Source: Elephas maximus indicus
Taxonomy: Eukaryota > Chordata > Mammalia > Proboscidea > Elephantidae
DNA: 64,000 nucleotides
Reading direction: 5' to 3'
NCBI RefSeq assembly: GCF_024166365.1
Contig: NC_064841.1
Location: forward strand, 27,768,001-27,832,000
Shown: positions 11,359 through 23,903 of the stretch, one piece after another
How the letters are laid out: every line of letters starts with the position of its first letter
Numbering within the stretch: position 1 is the first letter of the stretch
The notes under the pieces: generated by a model
The model's database searches: none
What the model saw: only the letters and a program-made list of their open reading frames with translations
Told to the model about the DNA's origin: nothing
Position numbers and translations under genes: made by a program

Positions 11359-11360
11359 GG

Positions 11361-12606
11361 CTGAATTCTGGAGCCTCCTGGATTTTGAGGAGAAATAATA
11401 AATTCTTCCTTGGTCTTTGAGGTGCTTCGAACAGATCCAGTCTGATAATCATATGTGCAGGGAATTCTATGGAGAAAGCCTCTCAGAGGTCCAAAATACT
11501 CCACTTATCACAACACATGGCTCAGAGCCATGTCCCCATGAGGGCAAACGTTGCTGAGCAGGACAGGGAGCAGGCAAACTATCTCTGGCTTCTGGACCTC
11601 TGCCAAACTAGGAAAGGCAAAGACCGTATGGCAAGTTTGCTAGTTAAGGCCCGCATGTATAAGGAACTCCACTGGGATATTTAGCAGACAGTACTAAGCA
11701 TTCTCTTTCCTTCTAATATTTCAGTCTTAGACCCTCAGAACTTTTGTTTAGGGGAGAATCCCAGGTAGCTGATGCTGCTCAACTGAAGACTAACCCGACC
11801 TCCTGCCCATGGGTGCCCATGAGGCACAGAGAGCCTTGTCCCCACGAGGTGTGTGACTAAGGGAGTGGGAGCTAGATCCAGGAAAAGGAGCAAGTGTTGG
11901 CTAACTTTTCTCTCATATCACACTGGCAACTGGGAAAAAGATCTTATCTTTTAATTTAGTGCTTTGTCTGGCATGTCAAGGATTTATCTCATCATGCTTT
12001 GTGAGAAAAACATAAGAAGGATTTTGTTTGCCTCTGCACAAAGTTTGGCCTTCTTAACCCCCAAAGGCCTCTCTGAGGAATCATTGTTGTTTTAAAGAAG
12101 AAAAAGTGCATTGGGGAGAATAAATATGTATATATTTTAATTTGTTAAAAACTACAATTATTTTTTGTGTTTTTTTTTTTTAGAAAATCATTACCTTCTT
12201 AACAATGGTATTATTCTTATGCTCAGATCTAAATCTTTTTTTCTGTTTCTGTTCCTTCCTGTTCCTTTCCTCCCCTTGTCTTTCCTTCCTTTAATTTTCT
12301 TCTGTTTCTGAAGGTAAAACCAGGAAGAGAAAAAAGCTAGATGTATACTGGCAACACTTGTAAGAACTCAGGTATTAACCCAGGAGTAAACAAATATGCC
12401 TGGGTGTGTCTGGATTAGCTACAAAATCTACCTAAAATATTCTTAGTTTATTCAGAGAAGGATCAATTCCAGCTCCCAGGAGGAAAACAAATGTCAATAA
12501 CAGAACATGCTGGAATTTCCTAAATGTATTTTTCCCGAACTCTTTCACTTTTGTTTCACCTTAGGCCAAACAAGGTCATAGGAATTTGGATTTGGAAGGG
12601 GGCTAC
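11361..12606. other. Unique sequence, no gene seen
   Basis: No repeat or exon was recognised. An open frame at 11469-11684 (71 codons) lacks any family resemblance. A T-run lies at about 12170-12181. Confidence 0.5.
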
Positions 12607-12607
12607 T

Positions 12608-12808
12608 CAAAACCCATTACCATCAAGTCAATTCCGACTCATAGCCACCCTAGAGGTCAGAGTGGAACTACTCCATAGGGTTTCCAAGGCTGTGATCTTT
12701 ACGGAAGCAGACAGCCACACCTTTCTCCTGAGGAACGGCTGGTGGGTTCAGACCACAGACCTTTTGGTTAGCAGCCGAGCACTTAACCACTGCACCACCA
12801 GGTCTCCT
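12608..12808 (-). mobile_element. AfroSINE, type A (long form)
   Basis: The plus strand shows the reversed tail TACCATCAAGTCAATTCCGAC, the long-form insert with TTTACGGAAGCAGACAG, and the reversed head CTTAACCACTGCACCACCAGG. Nearly full length. Confidence 0.9.
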
Positions 12809-13106
12809 TAGGAAGTAGTCAGCACATCCTAATATCCTGACATTTTCCCACCAACTCCCCCAAACCACGCCTTGCTACAAGGATGTAGTTTGAATTTATT
12901 AAAGAACAGGTAGCAGTTTAGCCGGCTGCTTTACAGCCACTTACCAGAATCTTCCCTTTTCCGATAGGATAAGGGAGTTTTTATTACCGCACAATACATC
13001 TTGTCATAGACAAGTCCATACTTTAATGTCTGTTGTATGTAAAACCTCATTTCCACTGACTAACTCCTAGCTTAGTTCAGACCTCTGAGTCATCCATAAA
13101 CCCATC

Positions 13107-13619
13107 TGTCTTAGTCATCTACTGCAGCAATAACAGAAACACCACAAGTGGCTGGCTTTAACAAAGAGAAATTTATTCTCTCACTGTCCCATAGGCTAGA
13201 AGTCCGAATTCAGGGCACCGGCTCCAGGGGAAGCCTTTCTCGCTCTGTTGGCTCGGGAGGAAGGTCCTTGTCAGCGGTCTTCCCTTGGTCTGGGAGCATC
13301 TCATTGTAGGAACCTGAAGTCCAAAGGGCGCTCTCTGCTCCTGGCGCTGCTTTCTTGGTGGTACGAGGTTCCCATGTCTCTGTACTCGCTTCTCTCTTTT
13401 TATATTCCAAAAGAGATTGGCTTAAGACACTATCTAATCTTGTAGACCTCATCAATATAAACTGCTAATCCATCTTATCACATCATAATGATGGGATTTA
13501 CTACACATGGGGAAATTACATCAGATGATAAAATAGTAGACAATCATACACTCATACAAGGGAATCACGACCTAGCCAAACTGACAGACATTTTGGGGAA
13601 CACAATTCAATCCATGACA
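13107..13619 (-). mobile_element. MaLR-type solo LTR with 5-bp target duplication
   Basis: A 513-bp block begins TGTCTTAGTCATC and ends AATCCATGACA (TG...CA). CCATC lies directly before (13102-13106) and after (13620-13624), a perfect 5-bp duplication. Reverse complemented, its start matches the LTRs at 5790 and 55465. The open frame crossing its 3' part is incidental. Confidence 0.8.
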
Positions 13620-13624
13620 CCATC

Positions 13625-15180
13625 CCAAATTGACTTAATCAAAGAAAAGAATGTATCAGTTTCTGTAGCTGAAAAGTGTAGAGTTGAAGTTGGTTTCAGG
13701 CAATCCAGATCAAATGCCATCTCCCTTTCTTCCTATCTTTCCCCCTCTCTCAGCTTGACCTAATTCTCACAAAGGTAGACTCCCCCATGTGGCGGTCATA
13801 TGGACACCAGCAGATTTAGACTCATTCCACAAGTTAAGGCATACTGAGGAGCATGCTTCTTTCTCAACAAAGTTCCAGCAACTATCTCATTGGATGGACT
13901 TTAGCCACTCGCTCATGGCTGAAACAACTTTACTCCATTGTTTCCAAAAGTTGATATGCATGTGGTAAGCAAATATTTACTTTAATTTTAATAATTCTGT
14001 TTATTTTCTTGTATATTTAAAAAATAACTAGCACATAAAACCTATGTTTTCCTTTTTGCTTGGAATGAGGCTGAATTAGGAAGAAAGGGAATAATCCACC
14101 TTAGAAAGATAGGATGAATGTCAGGTATGATGTTCAGGCATGTTGGTAAACATTTCAAACCGTTAGTAATCAAAATTGTCCACCAAGACTTGACCTGTTT
14201 GTTTTGGCAAAGCGTTGCACAGCCAGAAAGATCTAGTCACTGTTGTATACTGAGGAAAACGTTTGGGGTAATTTAAGTCCCTCCAGGATTTGGGAAAAAT
14301 CCATTTCATTATACTTATACGGTAGCTTTTGAAATAAAGTCAATATGCCACAAATGGTGTTTGATGGTTTCACATTCCACAGGAGTTAATCTTTAATTTA
14401 TCAACCAATCTGGTAACACCTGGGGGAGTTTGAATTAATGCATTAATTAAGCCCTTGAGTGTAACTTTGAAAATCTTTACCCCACTTGAGAAGAAAATGT
14501 GTTGTTTCAGTATAAACTAGTTAGACAATTGGGCCTCTTCCTCACAGTTAAATTCCTTGTCAACCAAAATTATGTAACTAACTTTTTTTTGATTTGTTGC
14601 TAAGCTTTTGATTTCCAAGAGGAAGTAAGCTTGCTTAGTTTAATTCACATGGTATTACAGGAAAAATAGAAGCTAAGTTTCTTTTTCAATTTCTTTAAAA
14701 GTGTTACTTTTGTTTTTCTGTAAGAAGTAACCCCAGGTGAAAGAAGGCTACCACAACACATTTCTATTTCTAAACTTGAAAACTTGAGGGAATTATTAGT
14801 GTTCTTCAGATAAGTAGGGTATGTGGTTATAACATAGTTATCACCTGTGTGTAAAACCAAAACCAAAACCAAAAATGTGTGAGAATTCATTCACCATAAA
14901 AGTACAAAATAAGCTTTCCCTGCTCTATGTAAAAGATTATCCTACATGGTGTTGGTCCATGTACTCAACACAAAGATCTATTTCCTTCTTATGGTCATTG
15001 TTTCTTCATATTCATTTTGTCACAAATTTATGTTCATTGTTGAGAAGTAAGAAAAACCTCATTATTTCTGTGCCCCTAATCAAGGCAAAGCAAAACTGAG
15101 GTACACCTAAACAATGAACAAAACAGAAAAGGAAAAGATGTGAAAAGAACAAATGCATACACATAAACTAAGAAAAAAAA
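13625..15180. other. Unique sequence, no gene seen
   Basis: Largest repeat-free block of the left half. No exon-like frame. Around 14420-14450 there is a TTAAT/ATTAA-rich palindromic cluster (see findings). Confidence 0.5.
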
Positions 15181-15258
15181 AAAGATATTTACTGAGCACA
15201 TCATTATACACCTGTAATCACATATGGGAGTTATTATTTCTTTCTGTGTCCATCCTCT

Positions 15259-17005
15259 TTTTTTTTTTTTTATTTTTATTGTGCTTTAAGTGAAAGTTTA
15301 CACATCAAGTCAGTCTCTCATACAAAAATTTATATACACCTTGCTATATACTCCTAGGAAACCTTGGTGGCATAGTGGTTGAGTGCTACGGCTGCTAACG
15401 AAAGGGTCAGCAGTTCAAATCCACCAGGCGCTCCTTGGAAACTCTATGGGGCAGTTTCGCTCTGTCCTATGAGGTCGCTATGAGTCGGAATCGACTCGAT
15501 GGCACTGGGTTTGGGTTTTATATACTCCTACTTGCTCTCCCACTAATGACACAGACACTCCTTCCCTTCACTCTCTCTTTTTGTGTCCATTCGGCCAGCT
15601 TCTGACCCCTCTGCCCTCTCATCTCTCCTCCAGACAGGAGCTGCCCACATAGTCTCATGTGTCTACTTGATCCAAGAAGCTCACTCTTCACCAGTATCAT
15701 TTTCTATACCATAGTCCAATCCAATCACTGTCTGAAGAGTTGGCTTTGGGAATGGTTCCTGTCTTGGGCTAACAGAAGGTCTGGGAACCAGGATGTCCAG
15801 GGTCCCTCTAGTCTCAGACCATTAAGTCTGGTCTTTTTATGAGAATTTGGGGTCTGCGTCCCACTGCTCTCTTCCTCCCTCAGGGGTTCTCTGTTGGCTC
15901 CCTGTCAGGGCAGTTGTTGGTTTTAGCCGGGCACTACCTAGTTCTGGCCTCAGGCTAATGTAGTCTCTGGTTTATGTGGCCCTTCCTGTCTCTTGGGCTC
16001 ATAACTACCTTGTGTCTTTGGTGTTCTTCATTCACCTTTGCTCCAGATGGGTTGAGACCAATTGATGCATCTTAGATGCCCGCTTGCTAGCATTTAAGAC
16101 CCTAGATGCCGCTCTCCAAAGTGGGATGCAGAATGTTTTCTTAATAGATTTTATTATGCCAATTGACTTAGATTTTCCCTGAAACCATGGTCCCCTAACC
16201 CCTGGCCCTGCTACGCTGGCCTTCGAAGTGTTCAGTTTATTCAGGGAACGTCTTTGCTTTTGGTTTAGTTCAGTTGTGCTGACCTCTCTTGTATCGTGTG
16301 TTGTCTTTCCCCTCACCTAAAATAGCTCTTATCTACTATCTAATTATTGAAAACTCCTCTCCCTCCGTCCCTTCCCCCTCTCATCACCATCAAAGAATAT
16401 TTTATTCTTTATTTTTCAAGTTCTTATAATAGTGGTCTCATACAATATTTGTCCTTTTGCAACTGACTAATTTCACTCAGCATAATGCCTTCTAGATTCC
16501 TCCATGTTATGAAATGTTTCACAGATTCATCACTGTTCTTTATCAATGCGTAGTATTCCATTGTGTGAATATACCATAATTTATTTATCCATTCATCCGT
16601 TGATGGGCACCTTGGTGGCTTCCATCTTTCTGCTATTGTAAACAGTGCTGCAATGAACATGAGTGTGCATACATCTGTTCATAGGGCTTTTATTTCTCTA
16701 GGATATATTCCAAGGAGTGGGATTACCGGATAGTATAGTAGTTCTATTTCTAGTTTTTTAAGGAGGCGCCAAATAGATTTCCAAAGTGGTTGTACCATTT
16801 TGCATTCCCACCAGCTGTGTATAAGTATTCCAGTCTCTCCACCATCTCTCCAACATTTATTATTTTGTGATTTTTGGATTAATGCCAGCCTTCTTGGAGT
16901 GAGATGGAATCTCATTGTAGTTTTGATTTGTGTTTCTCTAATGGCTAATGATTGTGAGCATTTTCTCATGTATCTGTTAGCAACCTGAATGTCTCTTTTT
17001 AATAC
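15259..17005 (-). mobile_element. L1 LINE, 5'-truncated (ORF2 end and 3'UTR)
   Basis: The A-tail appears as a T-run at 15259-15270, followed by the reversed AATAAAA signal and a 3'UTR of about 980 bp (plus a nested SINE). The end of ORF2 then runs from the stop at 16424 up to about 17005. ORF2 C-terminal pieces at 16424-16660 and 16679-17131 are in different frames, so the end of ORF2 is broken. The 3'UTR belongs to the same subfamily as the copies at 17665 and 50800. A SINE is inserted at 15357-15518. Confidence 0.9.
15357..15518 (+). mobile_element. AfroSINE, type A, nested in L1, 12-bp duplication
   Basis: TATATACTCCTA occurs at 15345-15356 and 15519-15530 and frames a 162-bp SINE. It has a TGGCATAGTGG A-box-like segment, a GTTCAAATCC B-box, and the tail ATGAGTCGGAATCGACTCG ending in GGGTTTGGGTTT. 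Well preserved, so it is a useful reference copy. Confidence 0.95.
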
Positions 17006-17264
17006 ATTAAAAAAAAAATAATGGAGGTTAAATAACTTCCTCAAGTTCACCCAGTTTGTAAGTGGTGTTTTGTTTGACTCCAGAGGAGTCACTTCACCAT
17101 TAAGCCTCAGGAGGAGCAATTTCAAAGGCAAAATTAGTATTCCTATTTAAAACTCTTTGGAATATCTGTTGTGCATTTGAGTATAGTCTGCCACAATTAG
17201 AAGGTGATTTCTCCAGTAAAGTTGATTTCGGCCAGTAAAATAGCTATTTGGTTCTTTAAAAAAA

Positions 17265-17445
17265 AAAAAAAAAATTTTTTTATTCTGGTACAAATGTATA
17301 CAACAAAAATTGGCCATTTCATCATTTTTTACATGTACAATTCAGTGACATTAATGTTGGTCATCATGTTCTGCAATCATCACCACTACCCGTGTCCAAA
17401 TTTTACCAGCACCCTTAACAAAAATTCAGTGGCCCCTAAGCAATG
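17265..17445 (-). mobile_element. Old L1 (L1ME-type) 3'UTR fragment
   Basis: The plus strand reads AACAAAAATTGGCCATTTCA, ACATGTACAATTCAGTGAC and ATCATCACCACTACCCGTG in the order of the reversed L1M 3'UTR. It starts at an A17T7 tract (17258-17281). Confidence 0.6.
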
Positions 17446-17649
17446 CCCCCCATGGGCATCCCACAGGCACTTTCACATATCCAAAACCGAACTCATTCTC
17501 TTCCCCTCTCAATCTGCCTCTTCTGTGTTTCTTATCTCATTGACTGGAAATGGGAAACTGTGAGTAAATTTAGACCAAAAGAATCTAACTGTGCATCCTT
17601 AGTGGAATGAATTCTAAGGACAAAACAACTTCATTTAATTGTCTTTTGT

Positions 17650-17664
17650 ATTAATGGCATTTTT
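17650..17664. repeat. Target-site duplication of full-length L1, copy 1
   Basis: ATTAATGGCATTTTT, identical to 25289-25303. Confidence 0.9.
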
Positions 17665-17798
17665 TTTTAACTTTTATTGAGCTTCAAGTAAACGTTTACA
17701 AATCAAGCCAGACTGTCACACATAAGTTTGTATACACCTTACTCCATACTCCCACTTGCTCTCCCCTTAATGAGTCAGCCCTTCCAGTCTCTCCTTTC

Positions 17799-18188
17799 GT
17801 GACAATTTTGCCAGCTTCCAACTCTCTCTATCCTCCCATCCCCCCTCCAGACAGGAGATGCCAACACAGTCTCAAGTGTCCACCTGATACAAATAGCTCA
17901 CTCTTCATCAGCATCTCTCTCCTACCCACTGTCCAGTCCCTTCCATGTCTGATGAGTTGTCTTCGGGAATGGTTCCTGTCCTGTGCCAACAGAAGGTTTG
18001 GGGACCATGACCGCCGGGATTCTTCTAGTCTCAGTCAGACCATTAAGTCTGGTCTTTTTATGAGAATTTGGGGTCTGCATCCCACTGATCTTCTGCTCCC
18101 TCAGGGGTTCTCTGTTGTGCTCCCTGACAGGGCAGTCATCGGTTGTGGCCGGGCACCAACTAGTTCTTCTGGTCTCAGGATGATGTAA
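17799..18188 (+). other. Antisense open frame in L1 3'UTR (129 codons)
   Basis: An open frame antisense to the L1 runs through its 3'UTR. The frame antisense to the L1 copy at 50269-50640 encodes a clearly related sequence, sharing for example IWGLHPT and LLLPQGFSVV. There is no evidence of translation; reported because it recurs. Confidence 0.35.
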
Positions 18189-18580
18189 GTCTCTGGTTCA
18201 TGAGGCCCTTTCTGTCTCTTGGGCTCATAGTTATCGTGTGACCTTGGTGTTCTTCATTCTCCTTTGATCCATGTGGGTTGGGACCAATTGATGCTTCTTA
18301 GATGGCAGCTTGTTAGCATTTAAGACCCCAGATGCCACATTTCCAAGTGGGATGCAGAATGTTTTCATAATAGAATTATTTTGCCAATTGACTTAGAAGT
18401 CCCCTTAAACCACGGTCCCCAAACCCCCGCCCTTGCTCTGCTGACCTTTGAAGCATTCAGTTTATCCCGGAAACTTCTTTGCTTTTGGTCCAGTCCAGTT
18501 GAGCTGACCTTCCGTGTATTGAGTATTGTCCTTTCCTTCACCTAAAGCAGTTCGTATCTACTAACTAATCAGTAAAAAAA

Positions 18581-18612
18581 CCCTCTCCCACCCTCCCTCC
18601 CTCCCCCCCCTT
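18581..18612 (-). promoter_or_regulatory. G-quadruplex-prone tract in L1 3'UTR
   Basis: The L1 sense strand has at least four runs of three or more G in about 30 bases (C-runs on the plus strand). A G-rich polypurine tract in the 3'UTR is a known feature of mammalian L1s. Confidence 0.6.
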
Positions 18613-18662
18613 GTAACCACAAAAGTATGTGTTCTTCTCAGTTTATACTATTTCTCAAGATC

Positions 18663-21600
18663 TTATAATAGTGCTCTTATACAATATTTGTCCTTTTGCC
18701 TCTAATTTCACTCAGCATAATGCCTTCCAGGTTCCTCCATGAAATGAATGGTTTCACAGATTTGTCACTGTTCTTTATCGATGCGTAGTATTCCATTGTG
18801 TGAATATACCACAATTTATCCATTCATCCGTTGATGGACACCTTGGTTGCTTCCAGCTTTTTGCTATTGTAAACAGAGCTGCAATAAACATGGGTATGCA
18901 TATATCTGTTTGTGTGAAGGCTCTTATTTCTCTAGGATATATTCCGAGGAGTGGGATTTCTGGGTTGTATGGTAGTTCTATTTCTAACTGTTTAAGATAA
19001 CGCCAGATAGATTTCCACAGTGGTTGTACCATTTTACATTCCCACCAGCAATGTATAAGAGTTCCAATCTCTCCACAGCCTCTCCAACATTTATTATTTT
19101 GTGTTTTTGGGATTAATGCCAGCCTTGTTGGAGTGAGATGGAATCTCATCGTAGTTTTAATTTGCGTTTCTCTAATGGCTAATGATCGAGAGCATTTTCT
19201 CATGTATCTGTTAGCTGCCTGAATATCTTCTTTAGTGAAGTGCGTGTTCATATCCTTTGCCCACTTCTTGATTGGGTTGTTTGTGTTTTTGTGGTTGAGT
19301 TTTGACAGAATCATATAGAGATCAGGCGCTGGTCGGAGATGTCATAGCTGAAAATTCTTTCCCAGTCTGTAGGTGGTCTTTTTACTCTTTTGGTGAAGTC
19401 TTTAGATGAGCATAGGTGTTTGATTTTTAGGAGCTCCCAGTTATCGGGTTTCTCTTCATCATTTTTGGTAATGTTTTGTATTCTGTTTATGCCTTGTATT
19501 AGGGCTCCTAAGGTTGTCCCTATTTTTTCTTCCATGATCTTTATCGTTTTAGTGTTTATGTTTAGGTCTTTGATCCACTTGGAGTTAGTTTTTGTGCGTG
19601 GTGTGAGGTATGGGTCCTGTTTCATTTTTTTGCAAATGGATATCCAGTTATGCCAGCACCATTTGTTAAAAAGACTATCTTTTCCCCAATTAACTGACAC
19701 TGGGCCTTTGTCAAATATCAGCTGCTCATATGTGGGTGGATTTATATCTGGGTTCTCAATTCTGTTCCATTGGTCTATGTGCCTGTTGTTGTACCAAGAC
19801 CAGGCTGTTTTGACTACTGTGGCTGTATAATAGGTTCTGAAATCAGGTAGAGTGAGGCCTCCCACTTTCTTCTTCTTTTCCAGTAATGCTTTACTTATTC
19901 GAGGCTTATTTCCCTTCCATATGAAGTTGGTGATTTGTTTCTCCATCACATTAAAAAATGTCACTGGAATTTGGATCGGAAGTGCATTGTATGTATAGAT
20001 GGCTTTTGGTAGAATAGACATTTTTACTATGTTAAGTCTTCCTATCCATGAGCAAGGTATGTTTTTCCACTTAAGTATGTCCTTTTGAATTTCTTGTAGT
20101 AGAGCTTTGTAGTTTTCTTTGTATAGGTCTTTTACATCCTTGGTAAGATTTATTCCTAAGTATTTTATCTTCTTGGGGGCTACTGTGAATGGTATTGATT
20201 TGGTTATTTCCTCTTCGATGTTCTTTTTGTTCATGTAGAGGAATCCAAGTGATTTTTGTATGTTTATCTTATAACCTGAGACTCTGCCAAACTCTTCTAT
20301 TAGTTTCAGTAGTTTTCTGGAGGATTCCTTAGGGTTTTCTGTGTATATAAAAAAAATAAGATCATGTCATCTGCAAATAGAGATAATTTTACTTCCTCCT
20401 TGCCAATCCGGATGCCCTTTATTTCTTTGTCTAGCCTAATTGCTCTGGCTAGGACCTCTAGCACAATGTTGAATAAGAGCGGTGATAAAGGGCATCTTTG
20501 TCTGGTTCCAGTTCTCAAGGGAAATGCTTTCAGGCCCTCTCCATTTAGAGTGATGTTGGCTGTTGGCTTTGTATAGATGTCCTTTATTATGTTGAGGAAT
20601 TTTCCTTCAATTCCTATTTTGGTAAGAGTTTTTATCATAAATGGGTGTTGGACTTTGTCAAATGCCTTTTCTGCATCAATTGATAAGATCATGTGGTTTT
20701 TGTCTTTTGTTTTATTTATATGGTGGATTACATTAATGGTTTTTCTAATATTAAACCACCCTTGCATAAAAGGTATAAATCCCACTTGGTCATGGTGGAT
20801 TAATTTTTTGATATGTTGTTGAATTCTATTGGCTAGAATTTTGTTGAGGATTTTTGCATCTATGTTCATGAGGGATATAGGTCTGTAATTTTCTTGTTTT
20901 GTGATGTCTTTACCTGGTTTTGGTACCAGGGAAATGGTGGCTTCATAGAATGAATTAGGTAGTATTCCGTCATTTTCTATGCTTTGAAATACCTTTAGTA
21001 GTAGTGGTGTTAACTCTTCTCTGAAAGTTTGGTAGAACTCGGCAGTAAAGCCATCCGGGCCAGGGCTTTTTTTTTGATGGGAGTTTTTTGATTACTGTTT
21101 CAATCTCTTTTTTTGTTATGGGTCTATTTAGTAGTTCTACTTCTGATTGTGTTAGTTTAGGTAGGTAGTGTTTTTCCAGGATTTCATCCGTTTCTTCTAG
21201 GTTTGCAAATTTGTTAGAGTACAATTTTTGATAATAATCTGATATGATTCTTTTAATTTCAGTTGGGTCTGTTGTGACGTGGCCCATCTTGTTTCTCATT
21301 CGGGTTATTTGTTTCCTTTCCTGTATTTCTTTAGTCAGTCTGGCCAATGGTTTATCAATTTTGTTAATTTTTTCAAAGAACCAGCTTTTGGCTTTGTTAA
21401 TTCTTTCCATTGTTTTTCTGTTCTCTAATTCATTTAGTTCAGCTCTAATTTTTATTATTTGTTTTCTTCTGGTGCCTGATGGATTCTTTTGTTGCTCGCT
21501 TTCTATTTGTTCAAGTTGTAGGGACAGTTCTCTGATTTTGGCTCTTTCTTCTTTTTGTATGTGTGCATTTATCGATATAAATTGGCCTCTGAGCACTGCT

Positions 21601-22502
21601 TTTGCTGTGTCCCAGAGGTTTTGATAGGAAGTATTTTCATTCTCATTGCATTCTATGGATTTCCTTATTCCCACTTTAATGTCTTCTATAACCCAGTCTT
21701 TTTTTCAGGAGGGTATTGTTCAGTTTTCAAGTATTTGATTTATTTTCCCTAATTTTTCTGTTATTGATTTCCACTTTTATGTCCTTGTGGTCTGAGAAGA
21801 TGCTTTGTAATATTTCGATGTTTTGGATTCTGCAAAGATTTGTTTTATGACCTAATATGTGGTCTATTCTAGAGAATGTTCCATGTGTGCTAGAAAAAAA
21901 AGTATACTTTAAAGCAGTTGGGTGGAGAGTTCTGTATAAGTCAATGAGGTCAAGTTGGTTGATTGTTGTAATTAGGTCTTCCGTGTCTCTATTGAGCTTC
22001 TTACTGGATGTCCTGTCCTTCTCCGAAAGTGGTGTGTTGAAGTCTCCTACTGTAATTGTGGAGGTGTCTATCTCACTTTTTAGTTCTGCTAAAATTTGAT
22101 TTATGTATCTTGCAGCCCTGTCATTGGGTGCATAAATATTTAATATGGTTATATCTTCCTGGTCAATTGTCCCTTTTATCATTATGTAGTGTCCTTCTTT
22201 ATTCTTTGTGGTGGATTTAACTTTAAAGTCTACTTTGTCAGAAATTAATATTGCTACTCCTCTTCTTTTTTGCTTGTTGTTTGCTTGATATATTTTTTCC
22301 ATCCTTTGACTTTTAGTTTGTTTGTGTCTCTAAGTCTAAGGTGTGTCTCTTGTAGGCAGCCTATAGACGGATCGTGTTTCTTTATCCAGTCTGAGACTCT
22401 CTGTCTCTTTATTGGTGCATTTAGTCCATTTATATTCAGCGTAAGTATGTGTTTAGTGTTGTCATTTTGATACCTTTTTATGTGTGTTGTTGACAATTTC
22501 AT
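18663..22502 (-). pseudogene. L1 ORF2 (endonuclease-reverse transcriptase), frameshifted
   Basis: ORF2p makes the nick and reverse-transcribes RNA at the target. The reading frame spans 3,840 bp (1,280 codons with stop), about the normal length, but in several pieces: 22502-22254, 22302-21727, 21674-20970, 20869-20306, 20234-19311 and 19314-18775, in changing frames. Net frame change is zero. Endonuclease motifs are visible (LQETHL, NIYAPND, GDFN, RIDHILG, SDH), as are RT motifs ([24 protein letters not shown] with the catalytic Asp pair) and the C-terminal Cys-region context [18 protein letters not shown]. At least five frameshifts make it inactive. ATG at 22502 is the likely start because the endonuclease begins soon after. 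Confidence 0.9.
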
Positions 22503-22919
22503 TTTTCCACTTACTTTTTTGGGCTGAGACGTTTTTCTTTGTGAATTGTGTGTTCCTCATTTTCATAGTATTTGAGTTTATGTTTGCTGAGTCGTTATGT
22601 TTTTCTTAGTCTTTATTTTGAGTTATGGAGTTGTTATACCTCTTTGTGGTTACCTTTATATTTACCCCTATTTTTCTAAGTAAAAACCTAACTTGTATTG
22701 TCCTATATCGCCTTGTTTCCCTCTCCATATGGCATTCTATGCCACCTGTATTTAGTCCCTCTTTTTGATTATTGTGATCTTTTACATATTGACTTCAATG
22801 ATTCCCTGTTTTGAGCATTTTTTTTTTTAATTAATCTTAATTTGTTTTTGTGATTTCCCTATTTGAGTTGATATCAGGATGTTCTGTTCTGTGACCTTGT
22901 GTTGTGCTGGTTTCTGATA

Positions 22920-23903
22920 TTATTGGTTTTCTGGCCAAACAATTTCCTTTAGTATTTCTTGTAGCTTTGGTTTGGTTTTTGCAAATTCTCTAAGCTTGTG
23001 TTTATCTGTAAATATCTCAATTTCGCCTTCATATTTCAGAGAGAGTTTTGCTGGATATATGATCCTTGGCTGGCAGTTTTTCTCCTTCAGTGCTCTGTAT
23101 ATGTCATCCCATTGCCTTCTTGGCTGCATGGTTTCTGCTGAGTAGTCTGAACTTATTCTTATTGATTCTCCCTTGAAGGAGACCTTTCTTTTGTCCTTGG
23201 CTGCTTTTAAAAATTTCTCTTAATCTTTGGTTTTGGCAAGTTTGATGATAATATGTCTTGGTGTTTTTCTTTTTGGAATCAATCTTAAATGGGGTTCGAT
23301 GAGCATCTTGGATTGATATCCTTTCGTCTTTCATGATGTCACAGAAGTTTTCTGTCAGCAGATCTTCAACTATTCTCTCTGTTTTCTGTTATCCCTCCCT
23401 GTTCTGGGACTCCAATCACACGCAAGTTATCCTTCTTGATAAGACTCCCACATGATTCTTAGGATTTCTTCATTTTTTAAAATTCTTTTATCTGATTTTT
23501 TTTTCAGCTACGTTGATGTTAATTCCCTGGTCCTCCAGATTTCCCACTCTGCATTCTAATTGCTCGAGTCTGCTCCTCTGACTTCCTATTGCATTGTCTA
23601 ATTCTGTAATTTTATTGTTAATCTTTTGGATTTCTGAATGCTGTCTCTCTATGGATTCTTGCAACTTACTAATTTTTCCACTAGGGTCTTGAATAATCTT
23701 TTTGAGTTCTTTGACTGTTTTTTATCGGTGTGTTCCTTGGCTTTTTCTGCAGATTGCCTTATTTCATTTCTGAGGTCATCCCTGATGTCTTGAAGCATTC
23801 TGCAAATTAGTTTTTTATATTCTCTTTCTGATAATTCCAGGATTGGATCTTCATTTGGGCAAGATTTTGATTCTTTTGTTTGGGGGGTTGTAGAAGCAGT
23901 CAT
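22920..23903 (-). pseudogene. L1 ORF1 (RNA-binding chaperone), frameshifted
   Basis: ORF1p coats L1 RNA as a trimer. It starts at 23903 with MTASTTPQTKESKSC, followed by a charged coiled-coil region (ELSEREYKKLICRMLQDIRD). The frame is lost near 23650. The RRM-like region lies in another frame (about 23334-23217) and the C-terminal domain returns to the first frame, with ISSDYSAETMQPRRQWDDIY and YPAKLSLKYEGE, ending at 22920. At least two frameshifts, one in the AAATTTTTAAAA run near 23215. Span 984 bp (327 codons) is typical of L1 ORF1. Confidence 0.85.

Noticed and set aside
13488..13763. 91-codon plus-strand frame
   Set aside because: Most of it is LTR sequence (13107-13619) in antisense; no protein-like conservation expected.
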